DNA of 64,000 nucleotides from CAVPDG01 sp963702535 (lineage in GTDB: Bacteria > Chloroflexota > Anaerolineae > Anaerolineales > UBA4823), in contig CAVPDG010000016.1 of NCBI GenBank assembly GCA_963702535.1, forward strand, positions 186,001-250,000, written 5' to 3'. Shown piece after piece: positions 46,538 through 56,405 of this stretch (position 1 is the stretch's first letter; every line of letters starts with the position of its first letter). The translations under genes were made by a program, and so were the position numbers. The notes beneath the pieces were generated by a model that was not told the DNA's origin, made no database searches, and saw only the letters and a program-made list of their open reading frames with translations.

Positions 46538-47371
46538 TCACTCCTCATCGATCAGCCAGACCCGGGTGTTATCAAAAGTGCAGGTTGTCTTTCCGAACTC
46601 TTGCCAGGCGTCGAAGGCAAAGTAGCCATCGCTGCGAGACTCGGTGTAATCAACAAACTGACCGATGCGCTCATCGTTAATGTAAAGGGTGAACTGCCCA
46701 TCCTCTGCGATGAAGATCACATAATTCGTAGCTCCCTGTCCCTGGTCGATGGCGCCGGCCGTACGCATTTTGGTGATCGGCTTTTTCAATTGCCCATATT
46801 CCCACAGAGAAATATCCCAGCCAGGCAGACCGGAAAGGCGCAGCATCTCGAAAAGATATTGCTCGCCCTCTTCGAAATTGGGCTCGGAGCGGAAGTAAAA
46901 GCCGCAGACAGCCAATCCACCGGTTGATTCCCAGGTGATGTCTGTAGTAAGAATAAAGTCGTTGGCAACCAGATCTTTGGCAAATGGATCATAGATCCAT
47001 TGTTTACCCCCGTCCATCGCGATGGATTGGCTTTCGGTCTGCAGCCAGCCCAGGCTGCCAGGGGGTAAGGTCAAGCCAATCTTATCCAGCTCTTTCTGGA
47101 AATCAGCCTTGGCTTGTTCTGCAGCTTGCGCAGCCTCCGCAGCCTGGGTGGCAGCGAGGTCTGGCGTAGCGGTGGCGGTTGGCGCCAGGGTGGGTGTGGC
47201 GGTGGGCAGCGGTGTGGCAGTCGGTTGAGGGGTGTTGGTCGGCGCCGGTGGTTCAGTCGGGGCGGCAGTGGGCGGCGATTGCGTCGCAGCGGGTTCCTGA
47301 GGTGTAGCCGGGGCTGCGCAGGCTCCCAGTGCCAGGCATAAAACCATCAGAAGAACGAATATCTTGTTCAT
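46538..47371 (-). CDS. lipoprotein with Thr/Pro linker and 3-keto-disaccharide hydrolase/lectin-like domain
   Basis: 277 aa from ATG 47371 (AAGGAGG site 8 nt upstream). The signal peptide has a lipobox (LALGACAAP), a long Pro/Thr/Ala-rich linker follows, then a coiled Ala/Gln stretch. The C-terminal jelly-roll (WIYDPFAKDLVANDFILTTD, then YINDERIGQFVDYTES) resembles DUF1080/LamG-type domains of Chloroflexota surface proteins. Function unknown, possibly sugar binding. Copy B of the triple TGCCA box is 43 bp before the start. Confidence 0.75.
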   Translation of the reverse strand: MNKIFVLLMVLCLALGACAAPATPQEPAATQSPPTAAPTEPPAPTNTPQPTATPLPTATPTLAPTATATPDLAATQAAEAAQAAEQAKADFQKELDKIGLTLPPGSLGWLQTESQSIAMDGGKQWIYDPFAKDLVANDFILTTDITWESTGGLAVCGFYFRSEPNFEEGEQYLFEMLRLSGLPGWDISLWEYGQLKKPITKMRTAGAIDQGQGATNYVIFIAEDGQFTLYINDERIGQFVDYTESRSDGYFAFDAWQEFGKTTCTFDNTRVWLIDEE

Positions 47372-47413
47372 GGTATAGCCTCCTTTATCCATATCCACTA
47401 TCTGGCAAATTAA

Positions 47414-47450
47414 CTGCCAATACCATTACTTTAACTGCCAAAAACCGCCA
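47414..47450 (-). promoter_or_regulatory. triple TGCCA box, copy B
   Basis: CTGCCA at 47414 and 47435 (21-bp spacing), CCGCCA at 47445. 43 bp upstream of the lipoprotein start. Confidence 0.65.
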
Positions 47451-47451
47451 A

Positions 47452-47573
47452 CTATTCATAGAATAACGTTAGTACGGGATAAGTAGCTTTTTTGGGGTGT
47501 TCGTGCGGCTGCGCCGCACGAACACCCCGAAAAAGCAGTACTTTTCCGCTAACCCGGACTAACGTTAGAATAG
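47452..47573. repeat. nested inverted-repeat element with terminator-like core
   Basis: The outer arms CTATTC and TAACGTTAGTACGGG match the complement of CCCGGACTAACGTTAGAATAG at the other end, with a 6-nt insertion in the left arm. The inner hairpin has 23-bp arms (47487-47509/47513-47535) with one mismatch and A/T runs. About 122 bp in all. It may be a small palindromic mobile element that also terminates the GAF-HTH gene. Confidence 0.65.
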
Positions 47574-47708
47574 CCTACGGATATCAGGAAAGTATCAGGA
47601 AACAGGCAATAAATGTGGAGGGGTATTGCAGGCTCTACCGTAGCCAGGCGACGGTAAAGAAGGAAAGTATTAATTTCAACTGCCGCTTGCGAAGATCATC
47701 CCCGCTAA

Positions 47709-49577
47709 TCACCCACTGAGTGCAGCTTCCATTTCCCCCAGGGCGCGCGCCAGGGCGCGCACGGCACTGCGCCGCGTGCGGTTGAAGGTCCCTTCTGAGA
47801 TGTACAGGCGCATCATGATCTCGCGATTGGAGATCTCGTCAATGTAGGCGTCGTGCAAAATGGTGTAGGAATACCACTCGCGCGGCGGCGGGTCGCGCGG
47901 GGCTGCTGCCCCGGGGCGCAGTTTCTCGATCGCTTCAAGGATTATCTCGTGGACGGCTTTGCCACGCTCCAGGCATGTAACCTGACCCTGGCTCAAATGC
48001 GCCCGGGTCAGCCTCATGGCAGCCAGCGAGGTGTCGCCAAGATAGGTGTAATCATACAGGTTACGTAACGCCTCTTCCACGACATCAGCCGATACGGGAT
48101 GATCTTTGGTCAATACAACTGGAGGCTCAGCCAGTTTGACAATTTGGGCTAATTGCTCGGCTTTACGTCCAGAGCTGGCGATAAACTCCCCGATCCGGTC
48201 TGTCAGGTTGAGCAAGTTTGTCACATCCTCATCGGAGTAGCGAATCCCATTTACAGGGCGTCCAAGCAGCAGAACCCCCAGTTGTTCCTTCTCTGAATAG
48301 AGGGGAACCAGCAGTGCAGCCTCGTCCAGCGGGGGTTGGAAATAGCCCGGCGGCAAGTGTTCCACATCATCCACGGCAAACGCATCAGGTTTTAGGGATA
48401 TTGCGCCTCCATCCCAACGATACGTCGCCGACCGGCGCACCGCATCGCTATGGAAGATCAGGATCAGACCGTACGTGGCACGAACGGAGGTGCACAGAGA
48501 ATCCAGGACGCGTGCCAGGTTCTCATCCAAATCGACCCCATCGCCAACCTGGCGCATCAGGCGTTGCAGGCTGGCGCGCAGCTGGCGCGCCTCCCTGCGG
48601 AAGAACACCCAATCTAACAAGCGTGTAGCGGTCGACATCAGCGAGTGGGTGACAACCGCCAAAACGGGGATGAAAACCACAACTGCCCGCGGCGCCTGAT
48701 AAGCAACGATCAGGATAACACTGGCAAACAGGTAAACCAGCGCGACCAGGGCTACCAGCATCAGGTTGTAGTAGAAGTCGCGCTGGATCGTGCGCCCCTC
48801 CATCATGGCGCTATAGCGCGCCACATCATAACCGATGATGACCACCGGCACCAACGCCAGCAGTGAGATCGTCACCATCGGGACCGGCAGTCCAGCCGCA
48901 GAGCCAGCCAGAGAGATCGGAGCGATAACTCCAGCAATCAATGTAGCGAAAGCCATAATCCAGAAACGCTTGCGCAGTGTGGACGATGATGCAGAGCGCG
49001 CTGAGCGACCCAGGTTAATGACGCTGTACAAGATCAGGATCAAGAGCGCCCCACCGAAAAAGGCGTACCAGGATCCTGCTTGCAAGCTGTTAATAAAAAG
49101 GGGGTCTCTATTCTCAGGGGTGTAGAGGATGGCGGCGTTTGCCTGAGCAATGATAGACAGGATAGCCAGCAGGTAACCGGTCCAGATACGCACCCAACGC
49201 CAGATGGTTACACGCCCAGGGCGCATCAAGACCGTGGCATGATGCCAGAAAGCCACTGCTGGCGCCACCGACCAACCCTGGAGCCAGCTATTCCTGCTTT
49301 CGTGCAGGGTCTCCGAGGGCCAGAAAAGGAATATATAACGCATCAATGCCGGGTGGAAGCTCATTTCTGGCGGCGGGTTGAGCGCCAGGAGCACGTTCAG
49401 GAACACCCCTGCCAATGACCAAAGGGTGAGTGCGGTTAACCAGGCGATGTTAAATCGTGGGCTGCGGGAAACCAGGTATATACCTAGCCACAGAGAGAGC
49501 ACCAGGCCGATCAGGTTGACTACAAACGTAACCCAATATAATGCTGGCACACAATTACTATATATTAAATGAGACAT
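47709..49577 (-). CDS. membrane-integral GAF-domain regulator with C-terminal HTH
   Basis: 622 aa. About nine N-terminal membrane helices resemble the 7TM/histidine-kinase N-terminal type. A linker helix and a GAF domain follow (LCTSVRATYGLILIFHSDA, then LLVPLYSEKEQLGVLLLG). The C-terminus has a predicted HTH: DEISNREIMMRLYISEGTFN followed by RTRRSAVRALARAL. No histidine-kinase or GGDEF domain is present. It looks like a one-component sensor that may bind DNA from the membrane. Start at ATG 49577. An intrinsic terminator of the next gene upstream lies at 49602-49636. Confidence 0.7.
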   Translation of the reverse strand: MSHLIYSNCVPALYWVTFVVNLIGLVLSLWLGIYLVSRSPRFNIAWLTALTLWSLAGVFLNVLLALNPPPEMSFHPALMRYIFLFWPSETLHESRNSWLQGWSVAPAVAFWHHATVLMRPGRVTIWRWVRIWTGYLLAILSIIAQANAAILYTPENRDPLFINSLQAGSWYAFFGGALLILILYSVINLGRSARSASSSTLRKRFWIMAFATLIAGVIAPISLAGSAAGLPVPMVTISLLALVPVVIIGYDVARYSAMMEGRTIQRDFYYNLMLVALVALVYLFASVILIVAYQAPRAVVVFIPVLAVVTHSLMSTATRLLDWVFFRREARQLRASLQRLMRQVGDGVDLDENLARVLDSLCTSVRATYGLILIFHSDAVRRSATYRWDGGAISLKPDAFAVDDVEHLPPGYFQPPLDEAALLVPLYSEKEQLGVLLLGRPVNGIRYSDEDVTNLLNLTDRIGEFIASSGRKAEQLAQIVKLAEPPVVLTKDHPVSADVVEEALRNLYDYTYLGDTSLAAMRLTRAHLSQGQVTCLERGKAVHEIILEAIEKLRPGAAAPRDPPPREWYSYTILHDAYIDEISNREIMMRLYISEGTFNRTRRSAVRALARALGEMEAALSG

Positions 49578-49601
49578 TAAAATCAATACGTATTTTTCGA
49601 A

Positions 49602-49636
49602 AAAAATAGCCCGCCCTGAAACCCCCTGAGGCGGGC
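49602..49636 (-). terminator. intrinsic terminator after the secreted protein gene
   Basis: GCCCGCC (49609-49615) pairs with GGCGGGC (49630-49636). On the minus strand it is followed by TATTTTTTT. It lies 20 nt beyond the stop of the gene at 49656. Confidence 0.85.
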
Positions 49637-49655
49637 AGACCAGGAAGCCAGGGAA

Positions 49656-50222
49656 CTACTTGCAGGCGTAGACCTCCCACGCCTTATTCCCCTTGACATT
49701 CCATGTTTCATTGTAGGTTTTTCCGCAGACGACAATCGAAACCTTGTAGGTGTCCGCCACCCAGGAGAAGGTCTTGGTTTGACCCGGGCCTAAATATTCC
49801 GAATAGCTCATCCAGCCCTTCAGCTTGATCGTCACAGGCTTGGACAGATCCTTGTTTTCCCATGTCCAGTTCGCCATCTTGCAGGGCGCAATTTTCAGGG
49901 TGGCTGCCCCGCCCTGGACCTTCAGGTTGCCCTTTTTAGGTTTGTTCAAGCAACCTTTGTAGCTGTATGTGTATTTACCCGCATCCAGCTTCTTGGTGAT
50001 CGTCGCCCCCTTGGGCACGGCGAAAGTATAGGATTGCTTTCCTTTCAGGGAGACAGTAATTTCTTTGGGCGTCGGATTCGTAATGGTCAGGTTGACCGAC
50101 GTACCCGCCGCAGCTTGACTCTGCGAGCTGGCTGCCGAAGCCGGATTTGCCATCGCTGGCGCCCAGGCGGTTAATACGAACACGAGCACCAGAAGTACAC
50201 TCAGAACTTTCAGGGTTTTCAT
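49656..50222 (-). CDS. secreted protein with two similar beta-sandwich repeats
   Basis: 188 aa with a clear Sec signal peptide (KVLSVLLVLVFVLTAWAPAM). Two related halves follow: VNLTITNPTPKEITVSLKGK with AGKYTYSYKGC, and NKDLSKPVTIKLKGWMSYSE with ADTYKVSIVVCGK. Each half contains conserved cysteines (CLNK, APCK, VVCGK, YACK) that could form disulphides. No known family. Lysine-rich, so probably basic and extracellular. 164 nt of intergenic sequence (50223-50386) separates it from the next gene. Confidence 0.7.
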   Translation of the reverse strand: MKTLKVLSVLLVLVFVLTAWAPAMANPASAASSQSQAAAGTSVNLTITNPTPKEITVSLKGKQSYTFAVPKGATITKKLDAGKYTYSYKGCLNKPKKGNLKVQGGAATLKIAPCKMANWTWENKDLSKPVTIKLKGWMSYSEYLGPGQTKTFSWVADTYKVSIVVCGKTYNETWNVKGNKAWEVYACK

Positions 50223-50386
50223 GGCTTATTTCTCCATCTTGGCAATCATGAACATAGTTTTTCCACTGCGCCACCCTCAGTGCGAGGCAGGCTGTGCTCT
50301 CCACATGAGGGATGCCCTATACGCATCACGCTCCGCACACAGGCTTTTCTTTAGGAAATAGCGGTATTCAATTTTCCCTGATTTCC

Positions 50387-50722
50387 CTACCTTTCCCCCC
50401 TCCCGGATCCTGCTGGGGCAGTTGTCCTTGTGGCAAGTCCTTCCCCGGTCGCCGACCTTGTGCTGATGGGTGACCGTTGAGTGCTGTCCCACCCGGCCTC
50501 CAAAGGTGTTTCAGGAGGCTCCAGGCAATCATTCCCAAGGCTCTCCAATTGGGCGTGGCGCGCCAGCTCATAAATCTGCTGCATTAACTGCCGGGTAAGC
50601 TCCCTGACCGGAGGGACTTTGTAGCTTCCCATCGCCTTCTGGGTAGGTTGCCAGGGCAAGCCAAAGAAGATCCCCCGGAAAATTTGGATGAGCAGCTTGC
50701 CGGGATTGAAAAAGACGTCCAT
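50387..50722 (-). CDS. 111-aa protein of unknown function
   Basis: The N-terminal two-thirds looks protein-like (FFNPGKLLIQIFRGIFFGLP; then VRELTRQLMQQIYELARHAQ, an amphipathic helix). The C-terminal third is Arg/Thr/Gly-rich and may be beyond a frameshift. It has an AGGAGT site before the ATG and copy C of the triple TGCCA box 38 bp upstream, which supports a real gene. No recognised family. Confidence 0.5.
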   Translation of the reverse strand: MDVFFNPGKLLIQIFRGIFFGLPWQPTQKAMGSYKVPPVRELTRQLMQQIYELARHAQLESLGNDCLEPPETPLEAGWDSTQRSPISTRSATGEGLATRTTAPAGSGRGER

Positions 50723-50759
50723 CGTGCTTACTCCTATACATCATCCTTGCACCAATGGA

Positions 50760-50796
50760 CTGCCAAAACCAGATTAAAGACTGCCAAAAACCGCCA
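50760..50796 (-). promoter_or_regulatory. triple TGCCA box, copy C
   Basis: CTGCCA at 50760 and 50781 (21-bp spacing), CCGCCA at 50791. 38 bp upstream of the start of the 111-aa gene, the same distance as copy D to its gene. Confidence 0.65.
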
Positions 50797-50826
50797 TTAT
50801 TACGCAAAACAGGTGATCTATTCCGT

Positions 50827-51537
50827 TTAAAGGAGCGCTCGTTTTATTACGTCCATGGGGAGATTCAAGCTCTCGCCAAGGATTGCGGCTTGACGGGCTT
50901 GGTAGGTCAAGGTATTGATCTTGTCCATCAAGATTGCAGTCAACTCGCGGGGTGTGCAGGCTCGTCCCTGTTGGCTGGATTCCCGGGATGGGTACCACGG
51001 CTCACCAATCTGGATATAGCAATGCCCCCCAATTTGGTAACGGCGCTCCTCTACCCGCCCATCATATTGAACGATTCGCGTGTGCAAGTACTGTTCGGGA
51101 ACGTAGATACCCACTGGAAGGATAGGCGCTCCGCTTATCAAAGACATCCGTACCGCTCCAGTACCGATCTTGAGGGGAAGATGGTCGGGATTCAGGCGAC
51201 CCTCAGGAAAGACCAACACGGTCTGCCCCTGCCTGAGCAATTCACAAGCCTGGTCCAGCGCTTTGAGCCTCTGGTCTTTATATACCGGGATCTGCCCACA
51301 GCGTGTCATCAGCCAGCCGATCACGGGCTGGGAGAAACTGGTTCCAGCGATCAAGGCGTAAAATTTGCCTTCAAGGATAAAAGGGAAATGATATGCATCG
51401 CTCGCGTTAGGGTGGTTGGCTGCGATGATCTTTGCTCCCAGGGGTAGCCGGTCCCTTCCATTGACACATCGACCCTGCAGAGTAACGATCTGGTAGATGC
51501 GGAGGCACATCTTGGTGAAACTGGAGTAGAGGTCCAT
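50827..51537 (-). CDS. PlsC-family 1-acylglycerol-3-phosphate acyltransferase
   Basis: 236 aa. It has the acyltransferase motif ANHPNASDAYHF (His-x4-Asp), CGQIPVYKDQR, VFPEGRLNP in block III position and APILPVGIYVP. The ATG at 51537 has an AAAGGA site; a longer start at 51567 would abut the upstream box. It is divergent from the ArsR-HTH regulator at 51696, with copy D of the triple TGCCA box and the regulator promoter between them. Confidence 0.85.
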   Translation of the reverse strand: MDLYSSFTKMCLRIYQIVTLQGRCVNGRDRLPLGAKIIAANHPNASDAYHFPFILEGKFYALIAGTSFSQPVIGWLMTRCGQIPVYKDQRLKALDQACELLRQGQTVLVFPEGRLNPDHLPLKIGTGAVRMSLISGAPILPVGIYVPEQYLHTRIVQYDGRVEERRYQIGGHCYIQIGEPWYPSRESSQQGRACTPRELTAILMDKINTLTYQARQAAILGESLNLPMDVIKRALL

Positions 51538-51574
51538 AGGAGCATATCCTTTGTCCCATGATCGCAAAGGATGA

Positions 51575-51611
51575 CTGCCAAAACAAGGTTAAAGTCTGCC
51601 AAAAACCGCCA
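51575..51611 (-). promoter_or_regulatory. triple TGCCA box, copy D
   Basis: CTGCCA at 51575 and 51596 (21-bp spacing), CCGCCA at 51606. 38 bp upstream of the acyltransferase start and 13 bp before the -35 box of the divergent regulator. Confidence 0.65.
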
Positions 51612-51652
51612 ACCTGGTGAATGTTGACAACTTTCACAGGTTGGCATAAACT
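51609..51652 (+). promoter_or_regulatory. promoter of the HTH/PBP regulator with flanking inverted repeat
   Basis: TTGACA (51624-51629), 17-bp spacer, TAAACT (51647-51652). CCAACCTG (51609-51616) and CAGGTTGG (51637-51644) form an 8-bp inverted repeat around the -35 box, a likely operator, possibly autoregulatory. Confidence 0.65.
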
Positions 51653-51695
51653 AGACCTTAGCGGTAAAGATTTTTTTACCCAGGGTGATTCAGGC

Positions 51696-52688
51696 ATGCT
51701 GGATATCGAGCAGATCAAGGACTTCGAGCAGATCAAGATCGTTTCCGATCCGCACCGCTTAGCCATACTGCGCCTGCTGATGGCGGCTCCGGCGACGCTG
51801 ACGCAGCTCGGGCGAGTGATGGGGGAGCACCCTGCCTGGGTGCGCCACCACCTCAAACAGCTCGAAGCGGCTGGACTGGTGGAGATGAGTACGGCGCAAG
51901 TATCCGGTGGATTTGTCGAAAAGTACTACCGGGCGAAAGCGCGGGCTTTTTACCTGCAAGAGATGATCCTTCCGGAAGCCGGTGGGAATAAGATCGTGGT
52001 TATGCTGGGCAGCCACGACCTGGCGCTGAACGCGCTGGCGCAACGCTCGCAGGAGAGCAGCGGGGTGCAGCTCATCATCCAGGCAGTTGGCAGCCTGGAC
52101 GGGCTGGTAGCCCTGCGCCAGGGGATCGCCCAGATGAGCGGCTGTCACCTGCTCGATGCCCAAAGCGGCGAATACAACCTGCCCTTCATCCGCCACATCT
52201 TCCCGGACCGCCCGGTGGTGCTGGTGACGCTGGCGCACCGCGAGCAGGGCTTGCTGGTGGCGCCGGGTAACCCGCTGCACATCCGCGGCGTGGAAGACCT
52301 GGGGCGCGCAGATGTGACCCTGATCAACCGCAACCGCGGCTCTGGCACGCGCCTGTGGCTGGATAAGCAGCTTGAGCTATTGGACATCCCTGCAGAGCGG
52401 GTGCACGGCTACAACCAGGAGGCGCGCACACACACCGCCGTCGCCGCGGCGATCCAGCACAGGCGCGCCGATGCAGGTCTGGGTTTATACGCTGCCGCTC
52501 GCCTGGCAAAGTTGGAATTTATCCCCTTGTTCCAGGAGCGCTACGATCTGACCCTGCCTAAAGAGCAATACCAGGAGGCAGGCATACAAAGCCTGCTGGA
52601 TTACCTGCAGAGCCGGCAGTTCCGCAGTATCGTGGACAGCCTGGGCGGGTACGATACACACCACACGGGGGAAGCGCTGCACCCCTGA
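51696..52688 (+). CDS. ArsR-type HTH regulator fused to a PBP-like ligand-binding domain
   Basis: 330 aa. The N-terminal winged helix has IVSDPHRLAILRLLMAAPAT, VRHHLKQLEAAGLVE and FVEKYYRAKA. The C-terminal part resembles a periplasmic-binding-protein fold used as a sensor (MLGSHDLALNALAQR, then GADVTLINRNRGSGTRLWLD-like text around 52308-52365, then RADAGLGLYAAARL), related to molybdate/tungstate-type domains. The start is 37 nt past the -10 box. It is the nearest candidate regulator of the TGCCA-box genes. Confidence 0.8.
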   Translation: MLDIEQIKDFEQIKIVSDPHRLAILRLLMAAPATLTQLGRVMGEHPAWVRHHLKQLEAAGLVEMSTAQVSGGFVEKYYRAKARAFYLQEMILPEAGGNKIVVMLGSHDLALNALAQRSQESSGVQLIIQAVGSLDGLVALRQGIAQMSGCHLLDAQSGEYNLPFIRHIFPDRPVVLVTLAHREQGLLVAPGNPLHIRGVEDLGRADVTLINRNRGSGTRLWLDKQLELLDIPAERVHGYNQEARTHTAVAAAIQHRRADAGLGLYAAARLAKLEFIPLFQERYDLTLPKEQYQEAGIQSLLDYLQSRQFRSIVDSLGGYDTHHTGEALHP

Positions 52689-52705
52689 ATTGTCTATAAA
52701 AGCGG

Positions 52706-53851
52706 CTACTCTACATCCCACGGCGCAACACCGCGCCCGCTGGAACCGCCCAGGGACAGGCGAATCTCTTCGCCCACCTCGGGCAGCACGTCGGCAGCGG
52801 CAGCCAACAAGCCGAAACAGCCTGCGATCATCATATCCCCGTACGGAACAGCAAAATAGGGGCGCAAGCCAGAGGTTGCCAGCATGCCGCGACGCGGACC
52901 GGTCACCGCCACCCCGAACGCTCCCTCTTCCAGGGATAAGGGCGTGGGACTGTAGACCAACGCGCCGTGCCCGTGATCCTCAAAAACATCGGCGTGCGCC
53001 AGGCTGCCATCTGCCAGGGCGATCAGCAGCCTTTCCAGGCGCGGCAGATCGAGCAGACCGGTGTGATGCTCGAATACTCCCTCGATCCCGCCGGGTCCCA
53101 GGCGGAATGCCAGGGTATGGAAATTGCCCACATTGGCAACCATAACCCGTTGCCGCTCCGCGACGCGCCGGTCGAGGGTGGCGCCGAGCACGGCAGCAGG
53201 AGCGGTGTCCATTACCAGCAGCGGGGCGTCGATGCCCTGGGCAGAGTCGACCACCGCCTGCAAGCGGGTCATGCTGGGTGGCACCTGGTCAGCAGGGTAA
53301 GCAAAGGCGCTCAGGCGGTTCTCAGAGCGGATGCGGGCATCCAGGTAGTCGAAGCGGAACTGCCGGTCGGAATAATCCGGCGGCGAATTGCCATGATCGA
53401 AGACCGCCACCGCCACCGCCGCCAGGTCGTCTAACCGGACGCCGAAATGCTCCAACGAGCGGGCGATGGCGGGGAAGTCGAAGTCCTTCAGTTCCAGGCG
53501 CACGACCGAGGCTGGCAGGCGCAGAGCCTCATCCTCACGGATCACCTGCACTCCCATGAGGCGCACCGCCTCCAGATCGTCATTAAAAGAGCGGGCGGCG
53601 GAAGGGGTGGCGTAGAGCGGCAGACCCGCCTGCACGTGCGCTTCAGCAGCCCAGGCGGAAGGACCGCCGCCCATCGTCACGCCGCTGAGCAGGATGGCTT
53701 GCCGCCGGCGAGTGGCATCCTTCAAGCGACGATGGACGATCATGGTGGGCGAAGGGACAACCAGCTTGAAGCCGTTCTCCAGGTCGAGCTGGGAGTTATA
53801 CAGGAAGATGTCCTGCGTGCCGGTACCGATATCCACAGTAAGGATTTTCAC
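52706..53851 (-). CDS. DUF1786-family protein (ASKHA-fold, pyruvate-formate-lyase-activase-like name)
   Basis: 381 aa. It begins with an actin/hexokinase-like phosphate loop ILTVDIGTGTQDIFLYN and has LSGVTMGGGPSAWA, AVFDHGNSPPDYSDRQFRFD, LVMDTAPAAVLGA and VANVGNFHTLAF. From memory this matches DUF1786, whose members carry a loose formate-lyase-activating annotation without proof. Convergent with the ArsR-type gene (17-nt gap). Confidence 0.75.
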   Translation of the reverse strand: MKILTVDIGTGTQDIFLYNSQLDLENGFKLVVPSPTMIVHRRLKDATRRRQAILLSGVTMGGGPSAWAAEAHVQAGLPLYATPSAARSFNDDLEAVRLMGVQVIREDEALRLPASVVRLELKDFDFPAIARSLEHFGVRLDDLAAVAVAVFDHGNSPPDYSDRQFRFDYLDARIRSENRLSAFAYPADQVPPSMTRLQAVVDSAQGIDAPLLVMDTAPAAVLGATLDRRVAERQRVMVANVGNFHTLAFRLGPGGIEGVFEHHTGLLDLPRLERLLIALADGSLAHADVFEDHGHGALVYSPTPLSLEEGAFGVAVTGPRRGMLATSGLRPYFAVPYGDMMIAGCFGLLAAAADVLPEVGEEIRLSLGGSSGRGVAPWDVE

Positions 53852-53905
53852 AAGGGACCTCGTCAGGTAAGATAAACGCTGCCATGCGCTGGCAATAGTC
53901 TACGG

Positions 53906-53973
53906 GAGCACTCAAATGTTGTTAGGATATTTCGGTTTGTGGGGTAAACCGGTAACAACCTTTGAGTACACTC
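53906..53973. promoter_or_regulatory. imperfect inverted repeat between divergent genes
   Basis: ACTCAAATGTTGTTA on the left (53910-53924) pairs, with one mismatch, with TAACAACCTTTGAGT (53953-53967). It lies between the DUF1786 gene and the plus-strand acyltransferase gene, so it is a candidate operator. The rest of 53974-54102 shows no gene. Confidence 0.5.
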
Positions 53974-54102
53974 TAGTATACGAAAGCTCTCGATTTCGGG
54001 CAAGTGTATGGTAAAATGCCTCATCCTTCCGTTCACCCCCCCATCCCCTGAGCCACGAACCGAAGCAGCACCATCAACAACTATTAACAAAGGATCCTTT
54101 GG

Positions 54103-54690
54103 ATGGATACCACCTTACAGATCAACCGCTTCACCCAATCGCTGGCGACAGCTGCCCTGCGCTTGAAATCCTGGAAGCTCGACGTGCACATGCCCGTCGC
54201 GCCGAAATTCGTGCTGGTGGGAGCGCCGCACACCTCCAGCCTGGACCTGTTCTACGCCCTGCTGCTCTCGCACGGCACGGGGATCAAGATGCACTGGATC
54301 GGCAAAGAGAGCCTGTTCGGCTGGCCTCTGGGTGGTGCGATGCGCTGGCTGGGGGGCATCCCGGTGAAGCGCAACTCCAACCAGAACTTCGTCACCCAGA
54401 TGGTGAATGTCTTCAACAAGATGGAGAAGCTGGTGCTCGCCATCGCCCCGGAGGGGACGCGAGGTAAAGCGGACCATTGGAAGACAGGATTTTATTACAT
54501 CGCCCTGGGCGCCAACGTGCCAATCGCCCTGGGTTTCGTCGACTACAAAGAGCGCACCGTAGGCATCGGTCCCAGCCTGTACCCGAGCGGCGACATCCAC
54601 GCCGACTTCGAGCAGATCAGGTCCTTCTACGCCAGCAAGACGGGCAGGCACCCGCACCTGCAGGGAGAAACCAGAATCCGTCCAGAATAA
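54103..54690 (+). CDS. lysophospholipid acyltransferase-family protein
   Basis: 195 aa, short form. It has LVGAPHTSSLDLFYALL (the His-x4-Asp motif), GGIPVKRNSNQNF and the EGTRGKADHWKTGFYYIA block. Short PlsC-like proteins of this type (with APHTSxxD in place of NHxSxxD) are widespread; the acyl acceptor is unknown. An AAGGA site precedes the ATG at 54103. It stands upstream of the methylmalonyl-CoA genes. Confidence 0.82.
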   Translation: MDTTLQINRFTQSLATAALRLKSWKLDVHMPVAPKFVLVGAPHTSSLDLFYALLLSHGTGIKMHWIGKESLFGWPLGGAMRWLGGIPVKRNSNQNFVTQMVNVFNKMEKLVLAIAPEGTRGKADHWKTGFYYIALGANVPIALGFVDYKERTVGIGPSLYPSGDIHADFEQIRSFYASKTGRHPHLQGETRIRPE

Positions 54691-54729
54691 TCGGGTATAC
54701 TTCCTGGAAACCTACCTTCGAGGAAAGCT

Positions 54730-56385
<1,656 letters not shown>

Positions 56386-56405
56386 AGCAGAGAGGAAAGA
56401 GCGAC

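Noticed and set aside
50277..50492. 71-aa minus-strand frame overlapping the 111-aa gene
   Set aside because: No ribosome site and low-quality composition; the 111-aa frame has both a ribosome site and an upstream box.
40892..51611. TGGCAG motifs as sigma-54 promoters (TGGCAC-N5-TTGC)
   Set aside because: Only copy B has the required GG-to-GC spacing; copies A, C and D are 2-3 bp too long, and the fixed 21/10-bp repeat spacing is better explained as an operator.
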